Assembly (NCBI RefSeq): GCF_001889305.1
Contig: NZ_CP013074.1
Coordinates: 496,001 to 560,000, forward strand
Reading direction: 5' to 3'
DNA: 64,000 nucleotides
From: Dehalococcoides mccartyi
Lineage (GTDB): Bacteria; Chloroflexota; Dehalococcoidia; Dehalococcoidales; Dehalococcoidaceae
Positions 11,394 to 19,082 of the stretch are shown here, in pieces (the stretch's first letter is position 1; each line of letters begins with the position of its first letter). The translations under genes were made by a program, and so were the position numbers. The notes under the pieces are model-generated. The model worked only from the letters and a program-made list of their open reading frames with translations. It did no database searches and was not told where the DNA came from.

Positions 11394-11468
11394 CTTAAAG
11401 ACCTCCTCAGGTTTTATGTGTCTTTGGGCAGTTAGTGCCTAGGGTAGTATGGCAGATGCGACTAATTT

Positions 11469-12467
11469 TTAACCGCCCCGTCGTATTATCCCGTTTTCAG
11501 TTATAAAAGCGGTTATGAGGTTAGCTGGAGTTACGTCAAAAGCGGGGTTGGCTACCGCTATGTTTTCAGGGGCTATGCGTTGCCCCCTTATTTGGGTTAT
11601 TTCCTCAGGTTTGCGCTCTTCTATAACTATATCCCGGCCTGATTCAATGGATTTATCAAAGGTGGAGCTGGGTGCGGCTACGTAAAAGGGTATGCCGTGA
11701 GCCAGCGCCAGCACTGCCAGAGAGTAAGTGCCTATCTTGTTGGCGGTGTCTCCGTTTTTGGCAATACGGTCTGCCCCCACTACCACCGCGTTGATTACCC
11801 CTTTTTGCATAAAGTGTCCGGCCATACTGTCGGTAATCAGTTTAAATGGTACACCGGCTTCTTTCAATTCCAGTGCGGTTAGGCGTGATCCTTGAAGAAG
11901 GGGGCGGGTTTCGGTGGCAAAGGAGGAAATATTTTTGCCCTGCTGATGGGCGGCTAGAATCACCCCCAGAGCCGTGCCGTAACCGGCCGTTGCCAGAGGG
12001 CCTGCGTTGCAGTGGGTGAGCACTGTCCAACCGGGTTGTATCAGCTCCGCCCCGAAGGCGGATATTTTGCGGCTGGCCTCTTCTTCTTCATGATGGATTT
12101 TTACCGCTTCTTCTACCAGAGATATTTTTACCTGTGAAACATCTGTCCCCGAAGCTACCACATGGTCCATGCGTTCTGCCGCCATAAACAGGTTTTTAGC
12201 GGTAGGGCGGGTGGAGGCAATCTCTGCTGATACCTGCTGGTAAAGGGGCAGAAACTCACTGCAGTATTGGGTTTCTATGCCCAGTGCCCCCAGAGCTATG
12301 CCGTAAGCGGCGGCTACGCCTATAGAGGGTGCGCCTCTTACCCTAAGGGTCTTGATGGCCTCGGCGACGGCATGGTAGTCATTTAGTTCAAGGTATTTTT
12401 CTTCCAAGGGCAATAGGGTTTGGTCAAGTATTATCAGGCGGTTATCCCGCCACTCAATTGCTTTCAT
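11469..12467 (-). CDS. mtnA: Methylthioribose-1-phosphate isomerase
   Basis: Isomerises methylthioribose-1-phosphate to methylthioribulose-1-phosphate. The 332-aa protein has RGAPSIG (44-50), STRPTAKNL, the catalytic Cys153 in THCNAGPLATAGYG and Asp233 in GADRIAKNGDTANKIGTY, so it is the active isomerase rather than an eIF2B-like relative. The start follows the ABC permease stop with almost no spacer and no clear Shine-Dalgarno, suggesting coupling. No later step of the aerobic methionine salvage pathway is visible in the window. Confidence 0.94.
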   Translation of the reverse strand: MKAIEWRDNRLIILDQTLLPLEEKYLELNDYHAVAEAIKTLRVRGAPSIGVAAAYGIALGALGIETQYCSEFLPLYQQVSAEIASTRPTAKNLFMAAERMDHVVASGTDVSQVKISLVEEAVKIHHEEEEASRKISAFGAELIQPGWTVLTHCNAGPLATAGYGTALGVILAAHQQGKNISSFATETRPLLQGSRLTALELKEAGVPFKLITDSMAGHFMQKGVINAVVVGADRIAKNGDTANKIGTYSLAVLALAHGIPFYVAAPSSTFDKSIESGRDIVIEERKPEEITQIRGQRIAPENIAVANPAFDVTPANLITAFITENGIIRRGG

Positions 12468-12468
12468 A

Positions 12469-13566
12469 TCAGCTGCGCATAGTCCTTCCGAATATTATTG
12501 TTCCCAGGGCGAAGATAGCTACTGTCCAGATGGCCAGTATGCCTACTTCACCGCTTACGGCCGAAAAATCTGCCCCCCGTAATATTACCAGACGTGATGC
12601 CTCAATGGCATGGGAGTAGGGGAATGCATAGCCCAACCATTTGAGTACGTCCGGCATAAACTGAATAGAAAACCAGGTGCCGGATATTATGGCCAGCGGC
12701 ATGGAGAAAAACCAGCTGATAGATTCTGACTGGTTTTCGCTCTTGGAAAAACCGGCAATCACCATGCCTACGCCTATACTGGATAGCCCGGTGAGGAAGA
12801 ATATCAGGAAAGCCAAAGCTATATTCCCCGTTATATCCATACCGAACAGATAGCCCAGCAGCATAAAAAATATTATCTGGATTATACAGATAAGGGTCAT
12901 GCTAAGCGAATACCCCAGTATAAAGTCCACGGAACGGCTGGGTGTGGTCAGCATTCTTGACATAAAGCCTTTTTCTTTATCCCGTACTATTATTCTGGCT
13001 GAGGTGGGTATAAGTATGAGCAGCCCGAATACAATAATGCCGGGAGAGATAAAATCTATGTTGGTTATCTTGTTTTCAATATTTACCGGCTGGGCATTTA
13101 TGCTCAGGGGTATTTCTATTTTGGCAAAGGCGCGGCAAACTGCATTCAGTTGTGAAAGGATTTCACCGGCGGCCTGTATATCACTTTCATCATAGGTCAC
13201 GTCCAGATATATATTGCCATTTTCACCCGCCCAGAGTTTGCTTATTTCCTCTCCGAAGCCCTCCGGGATTATTACATATGCCCGTATGTCAGAATGTTTC
13301 AGCTTGGTCAGGGCTTCGTCAGGGGTGGTTATATAAATAATTTCATAGCTAGGTACTTCTGACAGGGCTTCATCTGCAAATGCAATTGAAACGGGTGTTT
13401 GGTCTTTATCCACTAATCCAATCTGGTAGCTGGCACTGCCTTCGCCGGAGAAAGCAAAACCGAAAAGAAGCATGAACATAAGGGGAAAACCCAGCAGGAA
13501 ACCAAGAGCCATGGGGTCACGGTAGGTTTCCTTGAGGGCGCGGATACCCAGTTCCCAAAATCTCAT
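12469..13566 (-). CDS. ABC-2 type transporter permease
   Basis: Membrane subunit of an ABC exporter, 365 aa. One membrane helix near residues 22-40 (MALGFLLGFPLMFMLLFGF) is followed by a soluble extracytoplasmic domain to about residue 170, then five or so hydrophobic segments between 175 and 360: the ABC-2/YhgE-like layout. The start overlaps the ATPase stop by 4 bp (ATGA-type coupling). The substrate is not evident. Lying at the head of the operon, it may export an antibiotic, lipid or peptide; any link with the methyl cycle is unproven. Confidence 0.88.
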   Translation of the reverse strand: MRFWELGIRALKETYRDPMALGFLLGFPLMFMLLFGFAFSGEGSASYQIGLVDKDQTPVSIAFADEALSEVPSYEIIYITTPDEALTKLKHSDIRAYVIIPEGFGEEISKLWAGENGNIYLDVTYDESDIQAAGEILSQLNAVCRAFAKIEIPLSINAQPVNIENKITNIDFISPGIIVFGLLILIPTSARIIVRDKEKGFMSRMLTTPSRSVDFILGYSLSMTLICIIQIIFFMLLGYLFGMDITGNIALAFLIFFLTGLSSIGVGMVIAGFSKSENQSESISWFFSMPLAIISGTWFSIQFMPDVLKWLGYAFPYSHAIEASRLVILRGADFSAVSGEVGILAIWTVAIFALGTIIFGRTMRS

Positions 13567-14513
13567 TGCCGCAGCTCCTTTCCGGTTAGTTTCAGGTAGA
13601 CATCTTCTAGGCTGGGGTCTTTTATCTGGGCAGAGCGGATAACTGCCCCTGCATTTTGCAGCCGGTTTACAATCTCGTTAAACTCCAGGTGTTCTGCCGA
13701 AACTGAAAGTGTTCCGCCTGAGAACTCCACTTTAGGGTAGAACGTTTTTAAATCGGCTACTATTTTCTGGGAAATATTAAAGGCCTGTATCTTCATGGTG
13801 GGCTCTTTTATGAGGCTCTGTTTCAGCTCAACCGGTGTCCCCAGTGCTACTATCTTGCCCTGATCCATAATGCCTATGCGGTCTGCCAAATGGTCTGCTT
13901 CCTCCATGTAGTGGGTGGTAAGGAGTATAGTTTTCTGCCCCTTCATAGATTTTATATATTCCCACATGGCGTGGCGTACCTGGGGGTCTAAGCCCAGGGT
14001 GGGTTCATCTAAAAAGACTACATCCGGGTTGTGGATAAGTGCCATCATTATGCTCAGACGGCGTTTCATGCCGCCGGAAAAAGTATGCACCTGGCTTTTT
14101 GCCCGGTCTTCCAACCCCATTATCTCCAGAAAACGGGGTATCCATTCCTTTAGTTTTACAGGGTCTACCCGGTTCAGCCTTCCGAATAGTTCCAGATTTT
14201 CCACCGGGGTAAGGTGGTCCGAAATGGCGGTTTCCTGAGGCGAACTGCCGATAGTAGATTTAACCTGGTAGCTTTGGGTATTTATATCAAAGCCCATTAT
14301 CCGGGCTGTGCCGGAGGTGGGTTTCAGCAGGCAACAGAGCATATTTATGGTGGTGCTTTTGCCTGCCCCATTGGGGCCCAGCAGGGCAAACAGTTCACCC
14401 TTGCGGATATTCAGGTTTAGCTTGTCCACTGCCAGAAGTTGCCCGTATGAGCGGCTTAAATCCAGGGTTTCAATAGCCGGTATTTCCGGCGGTGCTTTTG
14501 AAGTGGCAGCCAT
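13563..14513 (-). CDS. ABC transporter ATP-binding protein
   Basis: ATPase of the exporter encoded next to it, 316 aa. Walker A GPNGAGKST near residue 48, the signature FSGGMKRRLSI near 145, Walker B VVFLDEPTLGLD near 165 and the switch His in LLTTHYMEEADHL are all intact. The extra C-terminal domain of about 80 residues is typical of DrrA/CcmA-type exporter ATPases. GGGAGG stands upstream of the ATG. It is the first gene of the minus-strand run to 2497 and lies back to back with the dehydratase pair. Confidence 0.93.
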   Translation of the reverse strand: MAATSKAPPEIPAIETLDLSRSYGQLLAVDKLNLNIRKGELFALLGPNGAGKSTTINMLCCLLKPTSGTARIMGFDINTQSYQVKSTIGSSPQETAISDHLTPVENLELFGRLNRVDPVKLKEWIPRFLEIMGLEDRAKSQVHTFSGGMKRRLSIMMALIHNPDVVFLDEPTLGLDPQVRHAMWEYIKSMKGQKTILLTTHYMEEADHLADRIGIMDQGKIVALGTPVELKQSLIKEPTMKIQAFNISQKIVADLKTFYPKVEFSGGTLSVSAEHLEFNEIVNRLQNAGAVIRSAQIKDPSLEDVYLKLTGKELRQ

Positions 14514-14543
14514 TTATATGCCTCCCATCTCAAATAATGGCCT

Positions 14544-14552
14544 ATTATAACA
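14544..14552 (-). promoter_or_regulatory. Extended -10 promoter of the ABC/methyl-cycle operon
   Basis: The minus strand reads TGTTATAAT, a consensus extended -10, about 31 bp upstream of the ABC ATPase ATG. A TTGTCA on the same strand is 20 bp further, too far for a standard -35, and it overlaps the -35 hexamer of the divergent promoter, so the two promoters may compete. Confidence 0.55.
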
Positions 14553-14568
14553 TAAGGCGGGCATTATT

Positions 14569-14596
14569 TTGACAAAATGCAGGGTTGTATTATAAG
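14569..14596 (+). promoter_or_regulatory. Promoter of the dehydratase pair (leaderless)
   Basis: TTGACA (14569-14574), 16-bp spacer, TATAAG (14591-14596). The expected transcription start is about 14603, three bases before the ATG at 14606, and there is no Shine-Dalgarno before that ATG. This predicts a leaderless or nearly leaderless mRNA. Confidence 0.65.
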
Positions 14597-14605
14597 CTTG
14601 GCCAA

Positions 14606-15028
14606 ATGCTGAATACCAAATACACTTTGGAAGACTTACGAGCGAATCCCGGTTTAAAACTACTGCCTCTTAGGCTGGTCATTGAGCGGGGTATGGTTGA
14701 GCGTTTTTGCAGAGCTACCGGTGATGATGTGGAGAACTGGCAGGCCGAAGCACCACCTTCATTGGCACTCACTTTGGGTTTTGGGCAGATGCTGGAAGCT
14801 ATCTCGGCGGATAATATTACTGTCCTTCATGGCTCAAGTGAGCTGGAAAGCTTAAAACCCCTTGAAATAGGGCAGGAAGTGGTGGTGGAGACCAGTTTGC
14901 TAAGTTTACGGGAACGTCCGGGCAAAATGGGGCTTTCGTCATTCCTTAATTTTGAAATGCAGGTATCAAATAACAAAGGGGAGCTGCTAGCCAGGGTTTG
15001 CCAGCTGGCTATAGTGTATTCGGCATGA
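14606..15028 (+). CDS. MaoC-like dehydratase, N-terminal-type subunit
   Basis: Hotdog-fold protein of 140 aa, like the FAS1-type dehydratase/MaoC N-terminal domain (HadA-like). It lacks the Asp-x4-His catalytic motif, which is present in the partner encoded immediately downstream, so it probably forms the structural or substrate-binding half of a heterodimeric (R)-3-hydroxyacyl dehydratase. ATG 14606 (MLNTKYTLEDLRAN) is preferred over an upstream TTG at 14585, which lies within the promoter. The ATG falls about three bases from the predicted transcription start. It overlaps the next gene by 4 bp (ATGA). Confidence 0.72.
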   Translation: MLNTKYTLEDLRANPGLKLLPLRLVIERGMVERFCRATGDDVENWQAEAPPSLALTLGFGQMLEAISADNITVLHGSSELESLKPLEIGQEVVVETSLLSLRERPGKMGLSSFLNFEMQVSNNKGELLARVCQLAIVYSA

Positions 15029-15438
15029 CCAGTGTTTTTGAAAATATAACCGAAGGGCAGGAAATAACCTGCCAGATGCTTGCCCTTAGCAGCTGTGACC
15101 TGGTTATCTGGGCGGGAGCTTCGGGGGACTATAATCCCATTCATTATGATAAAGACATAGCTTTGAAAAGGGGTTTGAACGGAGTGGTAGTGCCGGGGCA
15201 ATTGGTGGGGGCTATGCTGGGTAAGCTGGCATCCCGCTTTGCCTGCCCCTCTGGCAGGCTTGCAAAACTATCAGTCAGCTATAAAAAGATGATGCCTTTG
15301 GGGGAAACCCTTTTTCTGAAAGGTGTGGTATCCTCAAAGGCAGATACTTCGGAAAGCAAAACCTTGAGCCTGAAACTCTGGGCGGAAGATACTGCCGGGG
15401 ATAAAACCGTTACCGCGGCGGCTGTTATACTTTATTAG
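15025..15438 (+). CDS. MaoC-like dehydratase, catalytic subunit
   Basis: Hotdog-fold hydratase/dehydratase of 137 aa. GASGDYNPIHYD near residue 36 is the (R)-specific enoyl-CoA hydratase motif with the catalytic Asp and His, and VVPGQLVGAMLGKL forms the following helix. It is translationally coupled to the non-catalytic partner (ATGA overlap). Together they resemble mycobacterial HadA/HadB subunits, which dehydrate 3-hydroxyacyl thioesters; a role in fatty-acid or ketone-type metabolism is an inference. The 3' end overlaps the convergent GNAT gene by 14 bp. Confidence 0.8.
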   Translation: MTSVFENITEGQEITCQMLALSSCDLVIWAGASGDYNPIHYDKDIALKRGLNGVVVPGQLVGAMLGKLASRFACPSGRLAKLSVSYKKMMPLGETLFLKGVVSSKADTSESKTLSLKLWAEDTAGDKTVTAAAVILY

Positions 15439-15985
15439 ACTGATGTTCTTCAGCCAGCAGGTCTTTGTTTTTCAACCAGTTTGCTTTTAAAAGTTCCATC
15501 ATTATAAACCGGTGCTGGCCTGATTCTCTTTCCCCGAAAGGTTTAAAGCCGCATTTTTTAAAGGCACACTGGGCACGGGTATTATCAGATAGGGTTTTCA
15601 GGTAAAGTCTTTTTAGGCTGGTGTTTTCAAACACATATCCAACCATCAGCCCCAGAGCGTCACTGCCGTAACCTTTGCCCCAGTATTCTTTTTGACCTAT
15701 CATTATGCCTGCTTCCGCTTCTCCGGCGGCTCTGTCCCAGTTGTAACAGGCGCAGTAGCCAATATATTCCCCCCGGAGGGTTTCAATGCCGAATTGCACC
15801 CGCAGGGATAAAGAATTTTCCAGTACGAATATATATTCACCCAGGAAGGTTCTGAAGGGGATAGTCAGAGGCTCTGCCGCATCCAGGCGGCTAAGCTCCG
15901 GGTCAGTCTGCCAGATATAATCTAGCGAGGCATCTTCCAGACGTTTGTCTCTCAGCCGGGTCAGCTTTCCCTGAGCGTGTATCAC
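15425..15985 (-). CDS. GNAT-family N-acetyltransferase
   Basis: A 186-aa acetyltransferase of the RimJ/RimL-like GNAT group. The strand-turn EAGIMIGQKEYWGKGYGSDAL near residue 90-112 is the acetyl-CoA pyrophosphate loop, and NTRAQCAFKKCGFKPFGE near 134 is the family ending. The substrate (protein N-terminus, amino acid or antibiotic) cannot be told. The GTG start at 15985 has GAGGAG six bases upstream. It follows the HEAT-repeat gene by a few bases as the last gene of the tldD operon. Confidence 0.87.
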   Translation of the reverse strand: MIHAQGKLTRLRDKRLEDASLDYIWQTDPELSRLDAAEPLTIPFRTFLGEYIFVLENSLSLRVQFGIETLRGEYIGYCACYNWDRAAGEAEAGIMIGQKEYWGKGYGSDALGLMVGYVFENTSLKRLYLKTLSDNTRAQCAFKKCGFKPFGERESGQHRFIMMELLKANWLKNKDLLAEEHQSNKV

Positions 15986-15988
15986 AGA

Positions 15989-16939
15989 TTACTCCTCTGG
16001 TGAAATGGCTGGCATACCGGCAGCAGATTCATCTGCCTCTATATCTGCCAGTGCGGTGGTTATCATATCGCGGACAGCCTGACTGGAGGTACTCTCCAGA
16101 TTTTCAGTCAGACCTTTTTTAGCGTCCTTGCCGCCTATTTTAGCCAGCGCCTGTATTGATGCCAACTGGACTTCTATATCGGGGTCTTCAATCAAAGAAA
16201 CCAATTTAGGGATGAAACTCTCCAGTCCAAGTTCTCCGGCGGCAACTGCCGCTTCATAACGAAGGTCGTTATTATCATTATTCAGTTCAGATGTTATTAC
16301 AGACTCCCACTGGTCACTGGCATTTTGTCCCATGGCATAGACCGCACCTATTTTGAGCAGGTGTTCAGGGTTGTTATAGGCTTGGGAAATTGCCATAATT
16401 ACTTGCGGTTGTCCGAAAGGGGATACTGATTCCAGTGCCCTGCGTCTTAGTTCCACCGGCAGTTCGGTATCTCTGAAAATAGTTAGCAAACTGGTTTGCA
16501 GTGTTTGACTGGTTTTTTCTGGCAGCTGGCCGAATTCACCCATAAGGCTGTAGCGCCCCAGAGAGGCTGTTGCGGCTATGCGGACTTCCATAGACGGGTC
16601 TTCGTTTGATAAAGACAGCAAATGGTCAATCAGTGAAGGGCGGTTGCATTCCCAAAGGCCGTCGATTGATTTTGCACGCACTTCTGCATTCGGGTCATGC
16701 ATAGTTCGGATAAAGATGCTTTCAAAATCCAGAGAAACATCATCTTCGGCCAGTTCACCCAAACGGCTGACTATATCAAGCCGTCTTTCAGGGCTCATGC
16801 GAATCCAGAAATCTTTGAAGGCGGCTACCTCCTGATTGTTAAGGTCGGACAACAGGGCCAGGTCTGTATGTTTCAGGCTGGTGTTTTCATCTGTCAGCCT
16901 TTCAAAAAGTTCAGTAATTTCCGTGTTATTCTGGCTCAT
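15989..16939 (-). CDS. HEAT-repeat protein
   Basis: A 316-aa soluble protein made of helical HEAT/PBS-lyase-type repeats of about 30 residues. Recurrent blocks such as DPNAEVRAKSIDGLWE, DPSMEVRIAATASLGRY, NDLRYEAAVAAGELG and DPDIEVQLASIQALAKIGG each carry the D-x-x-x-x-V-R/Q-x-x-A-x-x-A-L signature. Such solenoids bind other proteins. There is no signal peptide or membrane helix. The ATG overlaps the PAC2 stop by one base, so the two are translationally coupled and may act together; the partner is unknown. Confidence 0.85.
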   Translation of the reverse strand: MSQNNTEITELFERLTDENTSLKHTDLALLSDLNNQEVAAFKDFWIRMSPERRLDIVSRLGELAEDDVSLDFESIFIRTMHDPNAEVRAKSIDGLWECNRPSLIDHLLSLSNEDPSMEVRIAATASLGRYSLMGEFGQLPEKTSQTLQTSLLTIFRDTELPVELRRRALESVSPFGQPQVIMAISQAYNNPEHLLKIGAVYAMGQNASDQWESVITSELNNDNNDLRYEAAVAAGELGLESFIPKLVSLIEDPDIEVQLASIQALAKIGGKDAKKGLTENLESTSSQAVRDMITTALADIEADESAAGMPAISPEE

Positions 16940-17766
16940 CAGTTGTTACTCGCTTCCTCATTGTCATCACCTTCGTCATTATCAAGGTCATCGTCGTCTT
17001 CACCGCTTTCCCAAATAGGTTCGGTAAAGTAGTCTATATAATCCTCCATAGCCTCAGCTGCAATCTGTGATACATGCTGCTTGGCGTCAGATGCAATCTG
17101 TTCCAGTTCAGTGATATCAACTTCCAGATGGAGCAGTTTGGACAAAATCTGGACAATCACCAAAGCTGCCATGGGGTTTTGCAGGCGGGAAGCATAGCTG
17201 GGGACTTCGCCCAGCAGGCATACCCCATCCATATTCCGTTCTTTTGCCACACCCAGCAGCAGACCATTCAGACCGGAAATCTGGAGGTTGCCGCTGCCGC
17301 TAAGCCCCCGCTCCACCAGTTCATTGGCTACTTGGGTGTTAGTACCCACTGCCCATGCCCGCGGTTGTTCGCTGTGGTGGATGCGGGTCAGGGCGGCGGC
17401 GAAAGTATAAATTCTTTTAACGCCGAAACGCTGACCTACGTCCAGAATCAAATTAGCCAGTTCGTAACTCTTAGTAGAAGGCTGGTCTTCACCTATAAAC
17501 AGGATAATATCGTTATCCTGTTTATTTTTCAGGTAGTAAAAGCGGTTTTGGGGGAATTGGGGTTCTTCAACTACACCGTCTTTTACCAGTACGCCTATAG
17601 GGTCAAAGAAACTGGGGGAATCTATCTCGGCCAGTTCCTTAAACTCCAGTTTGCGTGCCAGATAGGTAGCTACAATAAGGGCGACATTGCTTATGCCCGG
17701 CCAGGCCGCCAGCAGGCAGGGTGATTTGAGCTTGGGTCTGGAATTCAGCTTGTATTTTTTGTCCAT
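16939..17766 (-). CDS. PAC2-family protein
   Basis: A 275-aa member of the PAC2 (proteasome-assembly-chaperone-like) family. LLAAWPGISNVALIVATYLARKL near the start, the IIFIGEDQP-like strand, YTFAAALTRIHHSEQPRAW and GLNGLLLGVAKERNMDGVCLLGEVPSY are the usual blocks. The C-terminus ends in an exceptionally acidic tail (ESGEDDDDLDNDEGDDNEE). Eukaryotic PAC2 helps assemble 20S proteasomes; the bacterial role is unknown. It lies between pmbA (13 bp away) and a coupled HEAT-repeat gene. Confidence 0.85.
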   Translation of the reverse strand: MDKKYKLNSRPKLKSPCLLAAWPGISNVALIVATYLARKLEFKELAEIDSPSFFDPIGVLVKDGVVEEPQFPQNRFYYLKNKQDNDIILFIGEDQPSTKSYELANLILDVGQRFGVKRIYTFAAALTRIHHSEQPRAWAVGTNTQVANELVERGLSGSGNLQISGLNGLLLGVAKERNMDGVCLLGEVPSYASRLQNPMAALVIVQILSKLLHLEVDITELEQIASDAKQHVSQIAAEAMEDYIDYFTEPIWESGEDDDDLDNDEGDDNEEASNN

Positions 17767-17779
17767 ATATCTGTCTCTC

Positions 17780-19081
17780 TTATTTGGTAGCTACAGACAG
17801 CTTCGGGAAATACATGGATGGGGTGAAAAGCTCACCGTCCAGCCAGCGTCCGTCACTGCCGATGGCGTTTATAGTTTTAAGGGCATTATAAATATTGCCG
17901 GAGAGCATAGTGTCTTTTACCCGCCCGGTAATCTGTCCGTTTTCTATTTTATAACCCAGCAGTACATTTCCTGAGAAATCACCGCCCAATACATTGCCCT
18001 GTTCGGCACCCATCATAAATTCCACTATCAGGCCTTCTTTTATACCTGAAACCATTTCTTCAAATGAAACTGTGCCGGGTTTTATCATCAGGGCGCTGAA
18101 ACCGGGCGCAGGCTGTCCGCCATGCCTTTCGGCGTTTCCGGTGCTTTTGGCTTTGGCCAAAGCGGCGGTGCGTAGGTCATAAATGAAGTTTTTAATAATC
18201 CCGTTTTCCACCATGGGTGTTATCTGGCTGGCGGTGCCTTCATCATCAAAGGGGCGTGAATTCGGGCTGAAACTCTGGGTAGGGTCATCAACCAGATTAA
18301 GGGCAGGGTCAAACATTTGCTCACCCAGTTTGCCGGCCAGGGGAGATGCCTTTTCCTGTACCAGTTTGCCGTTGAGTGCGGCAGACAAGGCTGGGATAAT
18401 GGTGCTACCTACCCCGTGGGGGGTAAAAATAACAGGCATTTCCCTGCTTTGTAAAGTTACATTCTGGCGGGCGCGTTCAAGCTGCTTGCCAACCAGATTT
18501 ACTACTTCGCTGCCGGAGCGGATAGGACGGCAGGAGCTAAGCCCGTCACCCACAAAAAGCATATCTGTGCCACGTACCAGAGTGCCTTCCAGCCCCATGG
18601 AGAAATTGCTTTTTTTATAGCTGATATCTGCTCCGCTGGTATTCAAGAGGCGTATATTCAGGGTGCTTTTGGAAAGGCTGGCACTGCAGACCAAGTCAGG
18701 GTTTATTTCAAGCAGCCCGGTTATCATATCTTTGCCCAGCTTTACCATTTCCTCCAAACTTACCGCCTCTGTCTCAGGGTCAAATATTTTAATCTCAGGG
18801 CAGATTTGGGCGGCAGGGAACTGGAAATGGGCTGTTTGGCCGTATGCGGCTGTTTCTACTGCCATATCCGCCAGTTTCAGCCAGTTAGCCGGGTTGGAGC
18901 TGGCGGCATAACCGATTTTACCGTCCTTGATAATCCGCAAAGCCAGGCTAAGGCTTTGTTTGGACTCAATATTTTTCAGCTGATTAGCTTCAAAATGAAT
19001 TGGGGCAGATTCGGATTCCACCATAAAACATTCGGCCTGTTCAGCCACTTTTTTAGCTTGCTCAAGTATTTTTTCAAGCAT
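17780..19081 (-). CDS. pmbA: PmbA/TldE-family metallopeptidase subunit
   Basis: Partner subunit of the TldD/TldE protease, 433 aa. In this family TldE has no zinc motif and joins TldD to degrade unfolded peptides and mature some peptide natural products. Blocks such as ESKQSLSLALRIIKDGKIGYAAS near residue 40 and NVLGGDFSGNVLLGYKIENG near residue 385 are typical. ATG 19081 is chosen over GTG 19093 because it overlaps the end of tldD less and has a GGTGG before it. It directly follows tldD, the standard pairing. Confidence 0.92.
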   Translation of the reverse strand: MLEKILEQAKKVAEQAECFMVESESAPIHFEANQLKNIESKQSLSLALRIIKDGKIGYAASSNPANWLKLADMAVETAAYGQTAHFQFPAAQICPEIKIFDPETEAVSLEEMVKLGKDMITGLLEINPDLVCSASLSKSTLNIRLLNTSGADISYKKSNFSMGLEGTLVRGTDMLFVGDGLSSCRPIRSGSEVVNLVGKQLERARQNVTLQSREMPVIFTPHGVGSTIIPALSAALNGKLVQEKASPLAGKLGEQMFDPALNLVDDPTQSFSPNSRPFDDEGTASQITPMVENGIIKNFIYDLRTAALAKAKSTGNAERHGGQPAPGFSALMIKPGTVSFEEMVSGIKEGLIVEFMMGAEQGNVLGGDFSGNVLLGYKIENGQITGRVKDTMLSGNIYNALKTINAIGSDGRWLDGELFTPSMYFPKLSVATK

Positions 19082-19082
19082 A

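Noticed and set aside
17074-17724. Plus-strand ORF of 216 aa opposite the PAC2 gene
   Set aside because: Shadow of a conserved gene; no start signal and no family features.
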